Part shown: piece by piece, positions 1-6,155 of the stretch
How the letters are laid out: every line of letters starts with the position of its first letter
Position numbering within the stretch: the stretch's first letter is position 1
Notes under the pieces: model-generated
What the model saw: the letters and a program-made list of their open reading frames with translations, nothing else
Told to the model about the DNA's origin: nothing
The model's database searches: none
From: B1 sp044370475
GTDB taxonomy: Bacteria; Bacteroidota; Bacteroidia; UKL13-3
DNA length: 6,155 bases
Direction: 5' to 3'
NCBI GenBank assembly: GCA_044370475.1
Contig: JBILVK010000149.1
Coordinates: forward strand, 1 to 6,155
Translations under genes and position numbers: made by a program

Positions 1-21
1 ATTAAGGGGAGCTTGGGTTAA

Positions 22-39
22 TTTGTTAGGTTTGTTAGG
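22..39. repeat. Two perfect tandem copies of a 9-base unit
   Basis: The unit TTTGTTAGG occurs twice back to back (22-30 and 31-39), followed by one more G. It lies in a stretch with no ORF of useful length on either strand. With only two copies it may be chance or slippage. It is recorded because the next 200 bases are also repeat-rich. Confidence 0.6.
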
Positions 40-51
40 GAGATTTGCCTG

Positions 52-73
52 CTATTATCGCTTCGCTTAATAG
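52..73. repeat. Small stem-loop
   Basis: CTATTA (52-57) is complementary to TAATAG (68-73), giving a 6-bp stem around a 10-base loop of sequence TCGCTTCGCT. The stem is AT-rich and weak by itself. It is the first of a series of inverted repeats running toward the tRNA gene, and no function can be assigned. Confidence 0.35.
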
Positions 74-100
74 AGTTTATGGGATTATTCGTTTCACTCA

Positions 101-129
101 TGGTCCCTTTTCGCCCGTGAAGGGAACCA
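101..129. repeat. Stem-loop next to the large inverted repeat
   Basis: TGGT (101-104) pairs with ACCA (126-129), and CCCTT (105-109) pairs with AAGGG (120-124). A125 is a single bulge and the loop is about 10 bases. Its 3' arm shares bases 126-129 with the outer arm of the neighbouring inverted repeat, so the two folds cannot both form completely. Other pairings are possible: TTCAC (93-97) with GTGAA (117-121), and GGGATT (81-86) with AATCCC (129-134). Confidence 0.5.
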
Positions 130-227
130 ATCCCGCAGCGCTATCGCGCTGCTCTTAAATCACTTCGCAAAAATTCAAACCTAGCGGTTTGGTTTTTGCT
201 TTGTGATTTAAGAGTGCCGGTATTGGT
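126..227. repeat. Long imperfect inverted repeat with a nested hairpin, beside tRNA-Arg
   Basis: From outside in, 126-131 pairs with 222-227; 132/221 is a mismatch; 133-135 pairs with 218-220. The 12-bp arm 152-163 (CTCTTAAATCAC) is perfectly complementary to 203-214. After a small internal loop, GCAAAAA (167-173) pairs with TTTTTGC (193-199), and CAAACC (176-181) pairs with GGTTTG (186-191) around the tetraloop TAGC. Inserted in the 5' side at 136-151 is a separate perfect hairpin, CAGCGC-TATC-GCGCTG. The right end lies 7 bases from the tRNA 3' end, so on the minus strand it would be transcribed straight after the tRNA. No T-tract follows the outer stem on either strand, so a simple intrinsic terminator is unlikely. 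A dispersed palindromic repeat (REP-like or MITE-like) or a structured RNA fits better. That reading is inference. Confidence 0.7.
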
Positions 228-234
228 CATCAAG

Positions 235-306
235 TGCATCTAAAGGGACTCGAACCCCCATCTTCAGAACCGGAATCTGAAATTCTATCCATTGAACTAT
301 AGATGC
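235..306 (-). tRNA. tRNA-Arg (anticodon CCG)
   Basis: Read on the minus strand, 306 to 235 folds as a full cloverleaf. The acceptor stem is GCATCTA with TAGATGC (7 bp). The D stem is GTTC with GAAT (one G-T pair) and carries the loop AATGGATA. The anticodon stem is TCAGA with TCTGA around the 7-base loop TTCCGGT. A 4-base variable loop AGAT precedes the T arm GGGGG-TTCGAGT-CCCTT, which has two G-T pairs and the usual TTCGA core. The anticodon bases are CCG (complement of 271-273), reading the Arg codon CGG. The discriminator base is A (235). The following bases are CTTG rather than CCA, so the tail must be added by CCA-adding enzyme, as is common in Bacteroidota. No convincing promoter was seen upstream on the minus strand. 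Confidence 0.95.
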
Positions 307-307
307 G

Positions 308-332
308 GAATCAGTTTGAGTTGGAGTGTGAG
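308..332. repeat. Direct repeat A, copy 1 (25 bases)
   Basis: This copy starts with GAATCAGTTTGAGTTGGAG and ends with TGTGAG. It begins two bases outside the tRNA 5' end. The second copy is at 465-495 and differs only by one extra GTTGGA hexamer. The two copies are about 130 bases apart and enclose unrelated sequence. Confidence 0.8.
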
Positions 333-464
333 TTACGAGAACATGGTGCTACAACTTTAGCTGATGGAGCGGCGAAGATAAGAGAATTTTGCAATTGGAA
401 TAATAATGCTGAATGTAGTGCAGTAACTTGCTCTTGCTCAAAACACCTGCTAACCCCCGAAGCT

Positions 465-495
465 GAATCAGTTTGAGTTGGAGTTGGAGTGTGAG
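465..495. repeat. Direct repeat A, copy 2 (31 bases, extra hexamer)
   Basis: This has the same sequence as the copy at 308-332, but the internal GTTGGA unit is present twice. The hexamer expansion suggests replication slippage in one copy. The repeat pair could mark a duplication, or the edges of an inserted or deletable segment at 333-464. Confidence 0.8.
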
Positions 496-508
496 AAGAT
501 AATGATAT

Positions 509-546
509 TAATTTTTTCATAATTCTGTGCTAATTTTTTCATAATT
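509..546. repeat. 16-base direct repeat with a 22-base period
   Basis: TAATTTTTTCATAATT occurs at 509-524 and again at 531-546, with only CTGTGC between. The starts are 22 bases apart, close to two helical turns, so the copies face the same side of the DNA. The pair lies 75-112 bases before the start codon of the giant gene. It could be a tandem operator for a regulator or a curved A/T-tract element. It could also simply be a local duplication. Confidence 0.6.
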
Positions 547-582
547 TATGGTGGATTGAATATTTATTTGATTTGGAATAAT

Positions 583-590
583 TACACTTG
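583..590 (+). promoter_or_regulatory. Candidate -7 promoter element for the giant gene
   Basis: TACACTTG matches the Bacteroidota housekeeping -7 consensus TAnnTTTG at all but one defined base. It ends 30 bases before the ATG at 621, which would give a 5' leader of roughly 25 bases. No good TTTG -33 box is present at the expected distance: the nearest, at 567-570, is too close. The call is therefore weak. Confidence 0.3.
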
Positions 591-620
591 CAATAGAATT
601 ACCATTTATCCCAATAAGCC

Positions 621-3600
621 ATGAAAAAACTACTACTCATTTTAGTTTTGCAACTACTTGCAAACTTTACCTATGCGCAATGTAACCCAGATGTGGGTGC
701 TCCTATTCAATACCTTTGCAGCAGCAATTCACTTACCCTTACTGCCAGTAGTGGTTACACTTCTTACTTATGGTCTACTGGTGCTACAACATCATCCATT
801 GTGGTTACGAAGCCTGGCACTTATACAGTAAAAATTGTTGGTTCAGGCAATTGCTTGGTGTTTAAAAGTGTAGAAGTTTTACGTCCAGGAAAAGCCAAAT
901 TTTCGGTATCTGGTTCTGCAAAATGTGATTCTTCTTCCTACTTGTTTACCAACCAAAGTAGCATCAGCTTTGCCAACCTTCAAAGCTTTAGATGGGATTT
1001 TGGCGATGATAGTGTATACCAATCTGCTAGTCCGCCAAACCCCGTTACCGACCTTGCCAGATGGACCAATTTTACCTATAAATACCGCAAGGGTGGCAGC
1101 TTTGATCCAAAATTAAGCTTAACGTATCAAGGGCAAGCTTGTGCAGACAATTTTGCTTATTCTGAATCTGGAGATGAGTTGCCACAGAATATCCAAATTA
1201 AAATTGATATTAGAAGTAGGGTGAGTAAAAACAATAATACACCTAAGGATAGCCTTTGTTATGATCAACCCTTATTATGCTTGTATAATAAGTATCCTTT
1301 GGTTGCAAAAGGTGGAGTCTCTTTTCTATGGGATTTTGCCGACCCAAGTGCTATGGGAATGGGATTTGATAAACTATTTAACGATACAGCACCATGTTAC
1401 AATTATGGTAGATTGGGGCATTACTTTCCTACCTTAACAATTACTTGTGCTGGACAAGGTTCTAAAACATTTAATTTTTGGTCGAGAATAGATACGCTGG
1501 GTGGTAGCGATCATCAATACAATCCGGCGCCGCAAAGCAATCCAAGAATCAATACCATAAATGGCATGTTGTATGGCGCATCAGATAGCATTTCTAGGTA
1601 TAGAATTATTACGGGTAACAACAATTCTATAAAGGACAGTATTGTGGATCATTGGAATTGGTTCAGCAATAACCCTTCTCTTGCTGGCAATAAAAAACTG
1701 CGGTCTCAATTAAAAGGATATGGGGTAAACATTATTGGAACGATTAATAAAGTTGAAAACTTGTCGGCAAATCCACCTGTGGCTATTCAGAATATTATGA
1801 AGAACCAGTGCGACCCAGTTCTGCCAATTGAATTTGTAAATGCAAGTGAGACTTACCAAACAACCAAGCTATTTATGCGTTGGGATTTTGCCAATCAATT
1901 TGCGCCAAGGTGCACTTCTTTTGCTTTACCGAATCCAAACACCCCCAATGGTGGGAAAGCGCCGTATACCAGCGCTAATGATTTAATGAACCGCACTTAT
2001 GGAACTTTTACTTTTAATGGAGTTACTTATGCGGGTAGGGCCAATTGCAATTATTCAAAAGACACCTTGCCTATTCATCAATATGAGAGTTGGGATAAGC
2101 TTTATAAATGGTATTTAAATGGCCATGATTTTCCACCATATGATTCATCTGCAACAGGCTGGACAAAGGTTCCAGCGCAGGTTACACCAGGCGGCAAAAA
2201 ATTGGTTCAGACCGTTGATTTTGCATCTTGGGGTTTGCCTGTATTTTCTGCTGGACCTTTTACCACGCGTATGGATGTGCTTAATAATTTGTGGCCTGCT
2301 GATTTGCAACCCAATACGCCCATAACAACCACTAAGGCTATACCTGACCCTATAGCGAATGAATATGGATACTGGGAATACACCATACCTGCTGGTACGC
2401 GAGTGGATTCGAATGGCTTTTTGGTGCCACCCATATCTGGTTTTTTACCTAATGGTGTAAACAGGAGTTTATATAAAGGAAATTCCAAAATAGCCTCCTT
2501 GAATAAGAATCTTTATGCCTACTTTTTTGATAGAACCATTAGTTCTTGCTATAAGGTTAAATTGTTTGAGCAAGATAGTTTAAATGGGTGCGGTAATGAA
2601 TCTGTTGTTGACTTGCCTTTGGTAAAGGCTGATGCATTTGGCTTGGGTAAAGGCGGAAATGAATGTCCAGGAATGCCAATGAATGGTGGGGTTGGCACAC
2701 CTAAAATTGTTTTTGACAACAGTGCTGGCAATCCTGGAACCTACCCCAATTGTAGTAAGAGGACCATGGTTTTACTTAACTATGATTCGCTAGCAGATAG
2801 AAATGATGCCATGCCTTGTGCTTTGGATGGATTTGTTTCTTTTGATGGTATTTCACCTATGACAGGTACTACAACAACTCCAGGTGGAAATACCTGGCCA
2901 GCATTTTATAACAGACCTAATTTTCAGCCATTTCAAGGAGGTCCGTGGACCGACCCAAATGGAGCAGTAAACTGGACGCATTATCAACCAGATGGACCTT
3001 GGCCTTATACTAATTCTCCATTTGATAAAAAAACTGGGTACGTAACCATTGGATTAATATTGGGATCAGGTTGTGCTACACCTGCATGTAACACTCCTGC
3101 TTGTATTACAGATACTGTTTGGTATCATAATTTCTTTCAATTTATCTATTTGGATGGAAACTTCACTTATCGCAAAGTAGGTGGATACCCTCAATATGGC
3201 AGCACAAGTAAACTGCCTAGTCAGGATTTTAGCTATGATACAGCTTCTGTATTTTTAAAGAATAACCCATTGGGCTTTCCACCTGTTATTTATGAACCCA
3301 ACCAAGGTTATAGAGAACCTTGGAGTAGATTATATGGCAAAGGCGATATCTTGGAGTTTGAAACCTATACTAAAGTTCAAGATTTTATAAAAGCCGATGT
3401 GTGGGATTGGGGAGATGGGACAATTACGGTTGACTCTTTTTATTATAACAAATTTGATACAAGTGTTGCATTGGATCCAATAGGAAATCCTACGGTATTT
3501 TCGTTTTTTGAAAAGAATACCTACCCAGTGAAACGTGAACGTTATGAATTCAATGTGAATTCCTTTCCATGGACTATTTTAAGCAAAACGATTCCTTACC

Positions 3601-5624
3601 CTGTTGGTGTGAAAGTAAATAAATCTGTAAAGTACGATACCATTTGGAGATGTGATGATGTGATGCATATTTACCCACCACTCAAAATAAAAGTCATCAA
3701 TCAGATTGTAGACACTGCATTCTTTTTGCAACCAGTTAGACATCAATTTAAGGTATCTTCGATGGAACGCTTTGCTGGTCCTGGCACCACTATTAAGGCA
3801 AACGATATAACACCCGTACAGCATACAGTAGTTTCTGTAAATAAATGCAATTACAATACAATAAAGAGAATTGTTATTGGTGTTATGGACACTTTTACGG
3901 TGAAGGAAGGGAATGCAATTTCTGATGGATTTTTACAAATTGGCCAAACAGTTTCATTTGAAGATTCTGTGAGGTATTGGTATCCTAAATCTTGGGGCAG
4001 GCATAATCCAACAAGGCCTTTATACATTGGAGAAGAGGAGTTATTGACAGAATTAGATTTTCATGGGAACGCAATGAAAGGTTACCCAATAGATACGATA
4101 AAAACAGCACCTAATAATACAAAAGCATACTCCATTTTGGGCACTACTTGTCCAACTGGATGGCAGTTTTACCAAGAAGGTGCAAACGGCGGTTTTCATA
4201 ATTTCTGCATTAAAATCGACACCAATTTTTATGAGCGCATTTATTGGGATTTTGAATCGGATGGTGTAATAGATTATGCAGGTAAAAATCCAAGTCATAA
4301 ATACATGCAAAGTGGCACCTACATTGTATCCATGATCAGTAGAGATTCTGTTGGGTATTTTGATACTGTAAAAACAACACTACAAGTAGGTGGCTGTGGT
4401 AGTTTCAATCCATTTCCAGGAATGGTTTCGTCGTGTACAGATAATGCTATTGTACTTGAGGTTGGTTCGGACCATATTCTTAACAAATGGTACAAAAATG
4501 GCACGGATAGTGTAATTGCCGAGAATACTTTGTTTTTGGCTTGCAAACAAGAAGGAACTTATAGGGTTGAGACAAGAAACGCGAACAATACTTGCCACTA
4601 TATAGATTCTGTGCGGGTGCTATTATTTGCTGAGGCTGGCATTAAGCAGGGCAGTGCCATTACTTTTTGCGCTAAAGGGAAAGACTCTTTAGTGTTACAA
4701 CCTAGCACCTTAGTAGGCTATCAATTTCTTTGGGACAATACCGTAAACAATCCGAATTTGGTGATCAAGCAAAGTGAGATTAGGCAAAAGCATGTGCTAA
4801 AAATTACCAAGTTGGGTATTACATGTTATGATACCATAACTAGTTCTTTTATAGAGCCGCTAAAGACAGTTCCAGGCTTTAGTTCATTGTGTATAAAAGA
4901 CAGTTTATGGGTTGAGGTAAAAAGCAATGCGGGTAAGGGTGCTTTTATAAATTATACTTGGTTTAAGGATTCTCTAGATGCTGGAATCACAGCAGCAAGT
5001 CCGCATTTATTTGTTTATGCAAACGCTGGCATGCAGAAACTAAAAGTTGTTCAACATTTTGAAACTTGTAGAGACAGCGTGATGGCGAATGTGTATACCA
5101 ATTCCAATTCTGTTCCACTTAATGTTACAGGATTAACTTCTGTGAAGGCATTGGATACTGCAACTTATCATTTGCCATTTGTGGCGGGCAATGCTTATGC
5201 ATGGAATGTTACTGGAGGCAGTATACAAAGCGGACAAGGCAGTTCATCTATTTTGGTGAAATGGGGAAATACTTTGTCCTTGGGTAAGATAGAAGCATTG
5301 GTTCAAAACGTATTTTCTTGCCTTGATTCTAGTAACTTAATGGTTAATATTGGGTCGGTTGGAATAAAGGAAAACAAGCAAATTGGCTTTGTACTTTTCC
5401 CTAACCCTAGTACAGACAAATTAACCCTTTCTACGCTCATGGGAGAATTGTTTGATGGCGATATGGTAGTTACAGATATGGCTGGAAGAGTGTTTTTGGA
5501 ACAAAATCTTACTCAGAAAATGCAGCAAGTAGAAATAAATGTTTCAGAAATTCCTGCCGGATTATACCTTTTGAGATTGAACAATGAAAAAGGAATGATT
5601 CACTTCATTTTTGAGAAAAAATAG
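621..5624 (+). CDS. Giant secreted PKD/Ig-domain protein with T9SS type A sorting domain
   Basis: Complete gene of 1667 codons. The ATG at 621 is chosen because it opens a classical signal peptide: Lys2-Lys3, a hydrophobic stretch at about 4-16, then FTYA|Q with cleavage after Ala19. Cys21 is not in a lipobox, since Gln precedes it. An Ig-like module follows (about 33-85, YLWSTG at 49-54, then GTYTV). PKD-like cores with Trp-Asp-Phe occur at W125 (WDFGDD), W237 and W421, a WDWGDG core at W928, and the clearest PKD at about 1190-1257 (YWDFESDG, later GTYIVSMISRD). Three Cys-bearing Ig-like modules follow (about 1271-1335, 1349-1408, 1423-1490), then a PKD-like unit at 1498-1574 (AWNVTGGS). The end, about 1590-1667, is a type A sorting domain (LFPNPS, VTDMAGRVF, IPAGLYLLRL, basic terminus). 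In this family the protein crosses the outer membrane by T9SS, and the tail is normally removed by the PorU sortase with surface attachment. About residues 440-900 match nothing I recognise. There is no evident catalytic motif; adhesion or a structural surface role is inference. Confidence 0.95.
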   Translation: MKKLLLILVLQLLANFTYAQCNPDVGAPIQYLCSSNSLTLTASSGYTSYLWSTGATTSSIVVTKPGTYTVKIVGSGNCLVFKSVEVLRPGKAKFSVSGSAKCDSSSYLFTNQSSISFANLQSFRWDFGDDSVYQSASPPNPVTDLARWTNFTYKYRKGGSFDPKLSLTYQGQACADNFAYSESGDELPQNIQIKIDIRSRVSKNNNTPKDSLCYDQPLLCLYNKYPLVAKGGVSFLWDFADPSAMGMGFDKLFNDTAPCYNYGRLGHYFPTLTITCAGQGSKTFNFWSRIDTLGGSDHQYNPAPQSNPRINTINGMLYGASDSISRYRIITGNNNSIKDSIVDHWNWFSNNPSLAGNKKLRSQLKGYGVNIIGTINKVENLSANPPVAIQNIMKNQCDPVLPIEFVNASETYQTTKLFMRWDFANQFAPRCTSFALPNPNTPNGGKAPYTSANDLMNRTYGTFTFNGVTYAGRANCNYSKDTLPIHQYESWDKLYKWYLNGHDFPPYDSSATGWTKVPAQVTPGGKKLVQTVDFASWGLPVFSAGPFTTRMDVLNNLWPADLQPNTPITTTKAIPDPIANEYGYWEYTIPAGTRVDSNGFLVPPISGFLPNGVNRSLYKGNSKIASLNKNLYAYFFDRTISSCYKVKLFEQDSLNGCGNESVVDLPLVKADAFGLGKGGNECPGMPMNGGVGTPKIVFDNSAGNPGTYPNCSKRTMVLLNYDSLADRNDAMPCALDGFVSFDGISPMTGTTTTPGGNTWPAFYNRPNFQPFQGGPWTDPNGAVNWTHYQPDGPWPYTNSPFDKKTGYVTIGLILGSGCATPACNTPACITDTVWYHNFFQFIYLDGNFTYRKVGGYPQYGSTSKLPSQDFSYDTASVFLKNNPLGFPPVIYEPNQGYREPWSRLYGKGDILEFETYTKVQDFIKADVWDWGDGTITVDSFYYNKFDTSVALDPIGNPTVFSFFEKNTYPVKRERYEFNVNSFPWTILSKTIPYPVGVKVNKSVKYDTIWRCDDVMHIYPPLKIKVINQIVDTAFFLQPVRHQFKVSSMERFAGPGTTIKANDITPVQHTVVSVNKCNYNTIKRIVIGVMDTFTVKEGNAISDGFLQIGQTVSFEDSVRYWYPKSWGRHNPTRPLYIGEEELLTELDFHGNAMKGYPIDTIKTAPNNTKAYSILGTTCPTGWQFYQEGANGGFHNFCIKIDTNFYERIYWDFESDGVIDYAGKNPSHKYMQSGTYIVSMISRDSVGYFDTVKTTLQVGGCGSFNPFPGMVSSCTDNAIVLEVGSDHILNKWYKNGTDSVIAENTLFLACKQEGTYRVETRNANNTCHYIDSVRVLLFAEAGIKQGSAITFCAKGKDSLVLQPSTLVGYQFLWDNTVNNPNLVIKQSEIRQKHVLKITKLGITCYDTITSSFIEPLKTVPGFSSLCIKDSLWVEVKSNAGKGAFINYTWFKDSLDAGITAASPHLFVYANAGMQKLKVVQHFETCRDSVMANVYTNSNSVPLNVTGLTSVKALDTATYHLPFVAGNAYAWNVTGGSIQSGQGSSSILVKWGNTLSLGKIEALVQNVFSCLDSSNLMVNIGSVGIKENKQIGFVLFPNPSTDKLTLSTLMGELFDGDMVVTDMAGRVFLEQNLTQKMQQVEINVSEIPAGLYLLRLNNEKGMIHFIFEKK

Positions 5625-5669
5625 ATTTTTTAGGGTACATACATCACACAACTAAGTGACAAGAATCAA

Positions 5670-5705
5670 AGGGCAAAGTTGAGAACTACCACTTAACTTT
5701 GCCCT
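5670..5705 (+). terminator. Strong stem-loop, probable intrinsic terminator of the giant gene
   Basis: The 14-base arm 5670-5683 (AGGGCAAAGTTGAG) pairs fully with 5692-5705 (CTTAACTTTGCCCT), including one G-T pair, around an 8-base loop. The stem begins 45 bases after the stop of the giant gene. On the plus strand it is followed by ATGATTTTTGG, so the T-run starts four bases late. On the minus strand it is followed by TTTGATT, so it might also stop transcription from the convergent kinase gene. Its 3' arm ends at the base before the ATG of the micropeptide ORF. A role in controlling that start is an alternative. Confidence 0.6.
5694..5701 (+). promoter_or_regulatory. Perfect -7 consensus inside the hairpin arm
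   Basis: TAACTTTG matches the Bacteroidota -7 element TAnnTTTG at every defined base. It lies so close to the ATG at 5706 that a transcript starting from it would be nearly leaderless. No TTTG -33 box stands at the proper distance. The match is also part of the stem-loop arm, so it may be incidental. Confidence 0.25.
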
Positions 5706-5801
5706 ATGATTTTTGGTAAAATAATTTTTGCGATTGTTCTGCTCCACTTAGTTGGAGGCTTTGCTTGGGTGATTTATAAGTTTGAGCATAAGAAAAAGTA
5801 A
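5706..5801 (+). CDS. Putative 31-residue single-span membrane micropeptide
   Basis: This short ORF has a typical membrane-peptide layout. A short N-terminus with Lys5 is followed by a hydrophobic span of about 19 residues (6-24, IIFAIVLLHLVGGFAWVIY), then a basic tail ending in His-Lys-Lys-Lys. The charge pattern predicts the C-terminus in the cytoplasm. The ATG directly follows the stem-loop at 5670-5705, and the TAA at 5799-5801 abuts the stop codon of the convergent kinase gene without a spare base. I do not recognise a family and assign no function. Many small one-span proteins stabilise or regulate membrane complexes, but nothing here names a partner. The compositional pattern supports a real gene. 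The short length, and a terminator-like hairpin in place of a normal leader, count against it. Confidence 0.5.
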   Translation: MIFGKIIFAIVLLHLVGGFAWVIYKFEHKKK

Positions 5802-6155
5802 TTAACGAGCGAGGGTAAAATACACGCGCAATCCTTGGTTTTCTTTGGATTCTATATTAATGCTACCACCATGCTTTTCTATAATTCTTTTTACTATAGC
5901 GAGGCCTAAACCATTGCCTTCAAACTTAGCATGAAAACGCTTAAATGGCGTAAATAACTGATTAATCTGAGCCTCATTTAATCCCACGCCATTGTCTTTA
6001 ACATAAAGTAAATTATCCTCCCCAATTTCTATCATCCCAACTTCTACTATTGGCTTCTCAACCTTGCTAGAGTATTTAATGGCATTTGAAATTAGGTTGG
6101 TATAAAGTTGATTTATGGCACTTTCATTTCCTAAAATTATTGGCAATTTTCCAAT
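5802..6155 (-). CDS. Sensor histidine kinase, C-terminal HATPase domain (5' end outside window)
   Basis: The reading frame is open from the window edge to TAA at 5804-5802, giving 117 visible residues. They form the ATP-binding half of a GHKL-type histidine kinase. The N box is NLISNAIKYS (visible residues 20-29, after LPIILGNESAINQLY), with Asn24 at the usual Mg-binding position. The G1 box is DNGVGL (54-59), the F box is LFTPFKRF (67-74), and the G2 box is GNGLGLAIVK (80-89), followed by HGGSINIES. The domain is complete and lacks no key residue, so the C-terminus looks intact. The phospho-accepting His (HisKA) region and any sensor domains lie upstream, beyond 6155. A TTG at 6146-6144 could be mistaken for a start, but the conserved sequence continues upstream of it. 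Such kinases autophosphorylate and pass phosphate to a response regulator. No partner regulator is visible, and nothing follows the kinase in its own direction before the convergent ORF. Confidence 0.95.
   Translation of the reverse strand: MGKLPIILGNESAINQLYTNLISNAIKYSSKVEKPIVEVGMIEIGEDNLLYVKDNGVGLNEAQINQLFTPFKRFHAKFEGNGLGLAIVKRIIEKHGGSINIESKENQGLRVYFTLAR

Larger units (their letters stand above)
307..620. other. Intergenic region with direct repeats, no convincing gene
   Basis: This 314-base stretch separates the minus-strand tRNA from the plus-strand giant gene, so both could be transcribed outward from it. It holds two sets of direct repeats (listed separately) and one weak promoter candidate. 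A 69-codon minus-strand frame (start 520, stop at 311-313) begins MKKLISLSSH and is Ser/Thr/Asn-rich at both ends. Those ends are the two copies of one DNA repeat read in different frames. It shows no recognisable domain, signal peptide or membrane segment, so I do not call it a gene. Confidence 0.6.

Noticed and set aside
126..227. CRISPR array or att site
   Set aside because: There is no series of direct repeats with unique spacers. No duplicate of the tRNA 3' end is present in the window, so an integration site is not shown.
311..520. A 69-codon minus-strand ORF beginning MKKLISLSSH
   Set aside because: Its two ends are copies of one DNA repeat read in different frames. It has no recognisable domain, signal peptide or membrane span, and the second copy of the A/T repeat supplies another ATG in a different frame. 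Its stop lies five bases from the tRNA. It may still be a small gene, but the sequence does not show it.
621..683. Lipoprotein signal peptide ending at Cys21
   Set aside because: The residues before Cys21 are Tyr-Ala-Gln. A lipobox needs a small residue directly before Cys. The Ala19|Gln20 site fits signal peptidase I, which also suits a T9SS cargo.
2207..2488. Minus-strand ORFs inside the giant gene (including 2207-2488, 3579-3824, 4053-4310, 4319-4598)
   Set aside because: They lie entirely opposite a well-supported coding frame with conserved domains, and show no recognisable protein motifs. They are chance open frames.
5616..5631. A6-TAGA-T6 inverted repeat across the stop codon as a terminator
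   Set aside because: The stem is only A-T pairs and would be very unstable. The G/C-containing 14-bp hairpin at 5670-5705 is a much better candidate.
6144..6146. TTG as the start of the histidine kinase ORF
   Set aside because: The frame continues upstream to the window edge, and the preceding residues (IGK before LPII) fit the usual lead-in to the HATPase N box. The gene is cut by the window and its start is not visible.

Overview
The window looks like AT-rich chromosomal DNA from a member of the Bacteroidota. Four things point there: a very large secreted protein with an 'A|Q' signal peptidase I site and a type IX secretion (T9SS) type A C-terminal sorting domain; PKD and Ig-like modules typical of that phylum's cell-surface proteins; no Shine-Dalgarno motif before the large gene; and a tRNA with no encoded CCA tail. 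A finer taxonomic assignment is not supported by what can be seen.

Layout. Bases 1-234 carry no gene but are dense in secondary structure: a short perfect tandem repeat, two small stem-loops, and a roughly 100-base, nearly perfect inverted repeat with a nested hairpin. This ends 7 bases from the 3' end of a minus-strand tRNA-Arg(CCG) gene (235-306). Bases 307-620 form a second intergenic stretch with two sets of direct repeats and a weak promoter candidate; no convincing gene lies in it. Bases 621-5624 (+) are one complete gene of 1667 codons for a secreted, multi-domain, probably surface-anchored T9SS cargo. A strong 14-bp stem-loop follows, and directly after it comes a 31-codon ORF (5706-5801, +) for a probable one-pass membrane micropeptide. 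Its stop codon abuts the stop codon of a convergent minus-strand gene (5802 to beyond 6155), which encodes the ATPase end of a sensor histidine kinase.

The genes do not form an obvious single pathway. The large gene appears to be its own transcription unit: it has a 300-base upstream region and a downstream hairpin. The kinase is convergent with it, so control of the large gene by the kinase cannot be inferred from position. The parts least explained by known families are the central part of the giant protein (about residues 440-900, Cys/Pro/Gly/aromatic-rich), the micropeptide whose start codon touches the hairpin, and the folded repeat block beside the tRNA. I found no clear sign of a complete, previously undescribed multi-gene system.
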